From contig CADEGS010000070.1 in the NCBI GenBank assembly GCA_902826945.1, positions 1-18,159 on the forward strand: 18,159 nt of DNA, in the 5' to 3' direction. The notes beneath the pieces were generated by a model. It searched no databases and was not told where the DNA came from. It saw only the letters and a list, made by a program, of their open reading frames with translations. Every line of letters begins with the position of its first letter. The stretch's first letter is position 1. The position numbers and the translations under genes are program-made. Shown in pieces: positions 15,553 through 18,159 of this stretch. This stretch comes from an uncultured bacterium. GTDB taxonomy: Bacteria; Planctomycetota; UBA1135; GCA-002686595.

Positions 15553-15580
15553 TTGCCCCGCGGGGCTCGCTCGCTAGACT
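15553..15580 (+). promoter_or_regulatory. rpsO promoter
   Basis: TTGCCC (15553-15558), a 16-base spacer and TAGACT (15575-15580) give a plausible sigma-70-type promoter; the -10 is within GCTAGACT. A 12-base perfect palindrome, GCCCCGCGGGGC (15555-15566), overlaps the -35 and could be an operator, though that may be chance in such GC-rich DNA. The predicted start near 15587 leaves a leader of about 155 bases before rpsO. Confidence 0.6.
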
Positions 15581-15586
15581 GCTGCC

Positions 15587-15742
15587 TCGGTCCGGACCCG
15601 GGCACTCCCCGGATCCGAGCCCGCACCGTTTCCCGCGGCGCCCCGGTGGCGCCGGACGGTGGGGGCGCACCCCGCTCCGGAGCCCCTTCCCCTGGAGCGC
15701 GGGCAAGTCGACCGGCCTCCGGCTGCCAGACGAGGAAGAGCC
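15587..15742 (+). promoter_or_regulatory. Structured rpsO leader, candidate S15 autoregulation site
   Basis: Two hairpins are visible in the predicted leader. The first pairs 15593-15602 with 15608-15617 (9 of 10 pairs, loop CACTC). The second pairs GGCGCC 15637-15642 with 15648-15653 around CCGGT, enclosed by ACCGT 15625-15629 and ACGGT 15656-15660. The SD GAGGAAG (15732-15738) lies in a purine-rich, open region before the ATG. S15 represses its own translation through leader structures in several bacteria; the structures differ between groups. Applying this here is inference. Confidence 0.4.
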
Positions 15743-16012
15743 ATGGCCATCACCGCCGAGCGCAAGAAGGAACTGATCCGCGAATACGCCCAGAAAGAGG
15801 GCGACACCGGCTCCCCCGAGGTCCAGATCGCGGTGCTCAGCGAGCACATCCGCAACCTGACCGAGCACCTCAAGGTGCACCGCAAGGACTTCACCTCGCG
15901 GCGGGGGCTCCTGATGATGGTGGGCCAGCGCAGCCGGCTGCTGCGCTACCTGCGCCAGCGCGACACGAGCCGCTACCAGGGGATCGTGCAGCGCCTCGGG
16001 CTGCGCCGCTGA
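15743..16012 (+). CDS. rpsO: 30S ribosomal protein S15
   Basis: An 89-residue protein, the standard length for S15. It binds the central domain of 16S rRNA early in 30S assembly and takes part in an inter-subunit bridge. Conserved motifs are [17 protein letters not shown] (20-36), the loop [12 protein letters not shown] (46-57) that contacts the three-way junction, and [17 protein letters not shown] (64-80), followed by a short basic tail. In the loop, the more common His-His/His-Ser pair before SRRG reads Phe-Thr, a tolerated-looking change. ATG 15743 was chosen because GAGGAAG lies about five bases upstream and [12 protein letters not shown] is the usual N-terminus. It has its own promoter at 15553-15580 and is followed by pnp, the common bacterial rpsO-pnp order. 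Confidence 0.98.
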   Translation: MAITAERKKELIREYAQKEGDTGSPEVQIAVLSEHIRNLTEHLKVHRKDFTSRRGLLMMVGQRSRLLRYLRQRDTSRYQGIVQRLGLRR

Positions 16013-16067
16013 GACGTGAGGTCCAGGGCGCTCCCGGACTCCCATCGCCCGCCGCCGGAGCGCGGCC

Positions 16068-16090
16068 GGCGCACGCCCGGGGCGTGCGCC
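16068..16090 (+). terminator. rpsO-pnp spacer hairpin
   Basis: GGCGCACGCC (16068-16077) pairs perfectly with GGCGTGCGCC (16081-16090) around the loop CGG. A second stem, GCGGCC/GGCCGC around TGC, lies at 16098-16112. In E. coli the same spacer holds an attenuating terminator and an RNase III-processed hairpin used in pnp autoregulation. The position is equivalent here; the function is inferred. Confidence 0.6.
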
Positions 16091-16181
16091 CGGGGCGGCG
16101 GCCTGCGGCCGCGGGGGTCCACGGTCCGGCTCCACGGGAGCCCGGCCGCGGCGCGTCGTCGCATCGACGCGCCCGAAGGAC

Positions 16182-16247
16182 GAACGACGAACGGGTGAAC
16201 GAACGAGGAAGACGAAGAGGGCGGGCCCCGAGCGGTCCGCGAACGAG

Positions 16248-16257
<10 letters not shown>
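16182..16257 (+). promoter_or_regulatory. GAACG-repeat, unstructured pnp leader
   Basis: GAACG occurs six times: at 16182, 16189, 16197, 16201, 16241 and 16253, mostly within CGAACGA. Between them lies the purine-rich tract AGGAAGACGAAGAGGG (16207-16222). The stretch is the most A-rich of the spacer and has little pairing potential, unlike the hairpins before it. It may be a single-strand binding site for PNPase itself (KH/S1) or ribosomal protein S1. The ATG at 16248 has no strong SD of its own. Confidence 0.35.

Positions 16258-18159
<1,902 letters not shown>

Overview
The window is a very GC-rich (clearly above 70% G+C by eye) chromosomal segment of a Gram-negative-type bacterium. Three genes carry lipoprotein or lipoprotein-like signal peptides, starts are often GTG or TTG, and few genes have a strong Shine-Dalgarno site. 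The ECF sigma factor has the R-x-R-M-G-P-R-L / H-D-P-E-D-V-L-Q-D style of region 2 that I associate with Planctomycetota. The large Ig-like lipoprotein, the TPR lipoproteins and the rpsO-pnp pair fit that phylum too, but Myxococcota or another high-GC phylum cannot be excluded from sequence alone.

Layout. (1) 1-1134 is the 3' end of a helical, HEAT-like protein on the + strand. It converges with an ECF sigma factor on the - strand (1221-1823). (2) After a 441-base divergent spacer comes an unrecognised + strand helical protein (2265-2945), then a signalling protein (3121-4602). The latter has a degenerate receiver domain, a coiled coil, a GAF-like domain and an intact HD-GYP phosphodiesterase domain. 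(3) Three tandem inverted repeats (4570-4679), the central one a 31-bp perfect stem, close that gene. They precede an MFS exporter (4931-6169), whose stop overlaps the start of a small secreted protein (6166-6783). (4) A hairpin separates these from a - strand operon read from about 11615 down to 6860. It encodes two paralogous TPR lipoproteins and then a cytoplasmic protein with an NNHYDTDG motif (DUF6687-like), translationally coupled by a TTGA overlap. (5) Divergent from that operon is a 1010-residue Ig-like lipoprotein (11780-14812), followed by a small GNA1162/CsgG-like lipoprotein (14920-15495). (6) The right end is the conserved rpsO-pnp locus. It has a recognisable promoter, a structured leader of about 155 bases, a spacer hairpin and a GAACG-repeat leader just before pnp. 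pnp runs off the right edge.

How the genes relate. rpsO-pnp is housekeeping translation and RNA decay. The sigma factor and the HD-GYP protein are regulators without an adjacent anti-sigma factor or diguanylate cyclase. The TPR/DUF6687 operon and the two right-hand lipoproteins are envelope-associated genes of unknown role. There is no sign of phage, insertion sequence, CRISPR, tRNA or rRNA. The observations most worth checking are the receiver domain lacking its phosphoacceptor, the 31-bp perfect palindrome cluster, the TPR-pair plus DUF6687 operon, and the structured leaders of rpsO and pnp.
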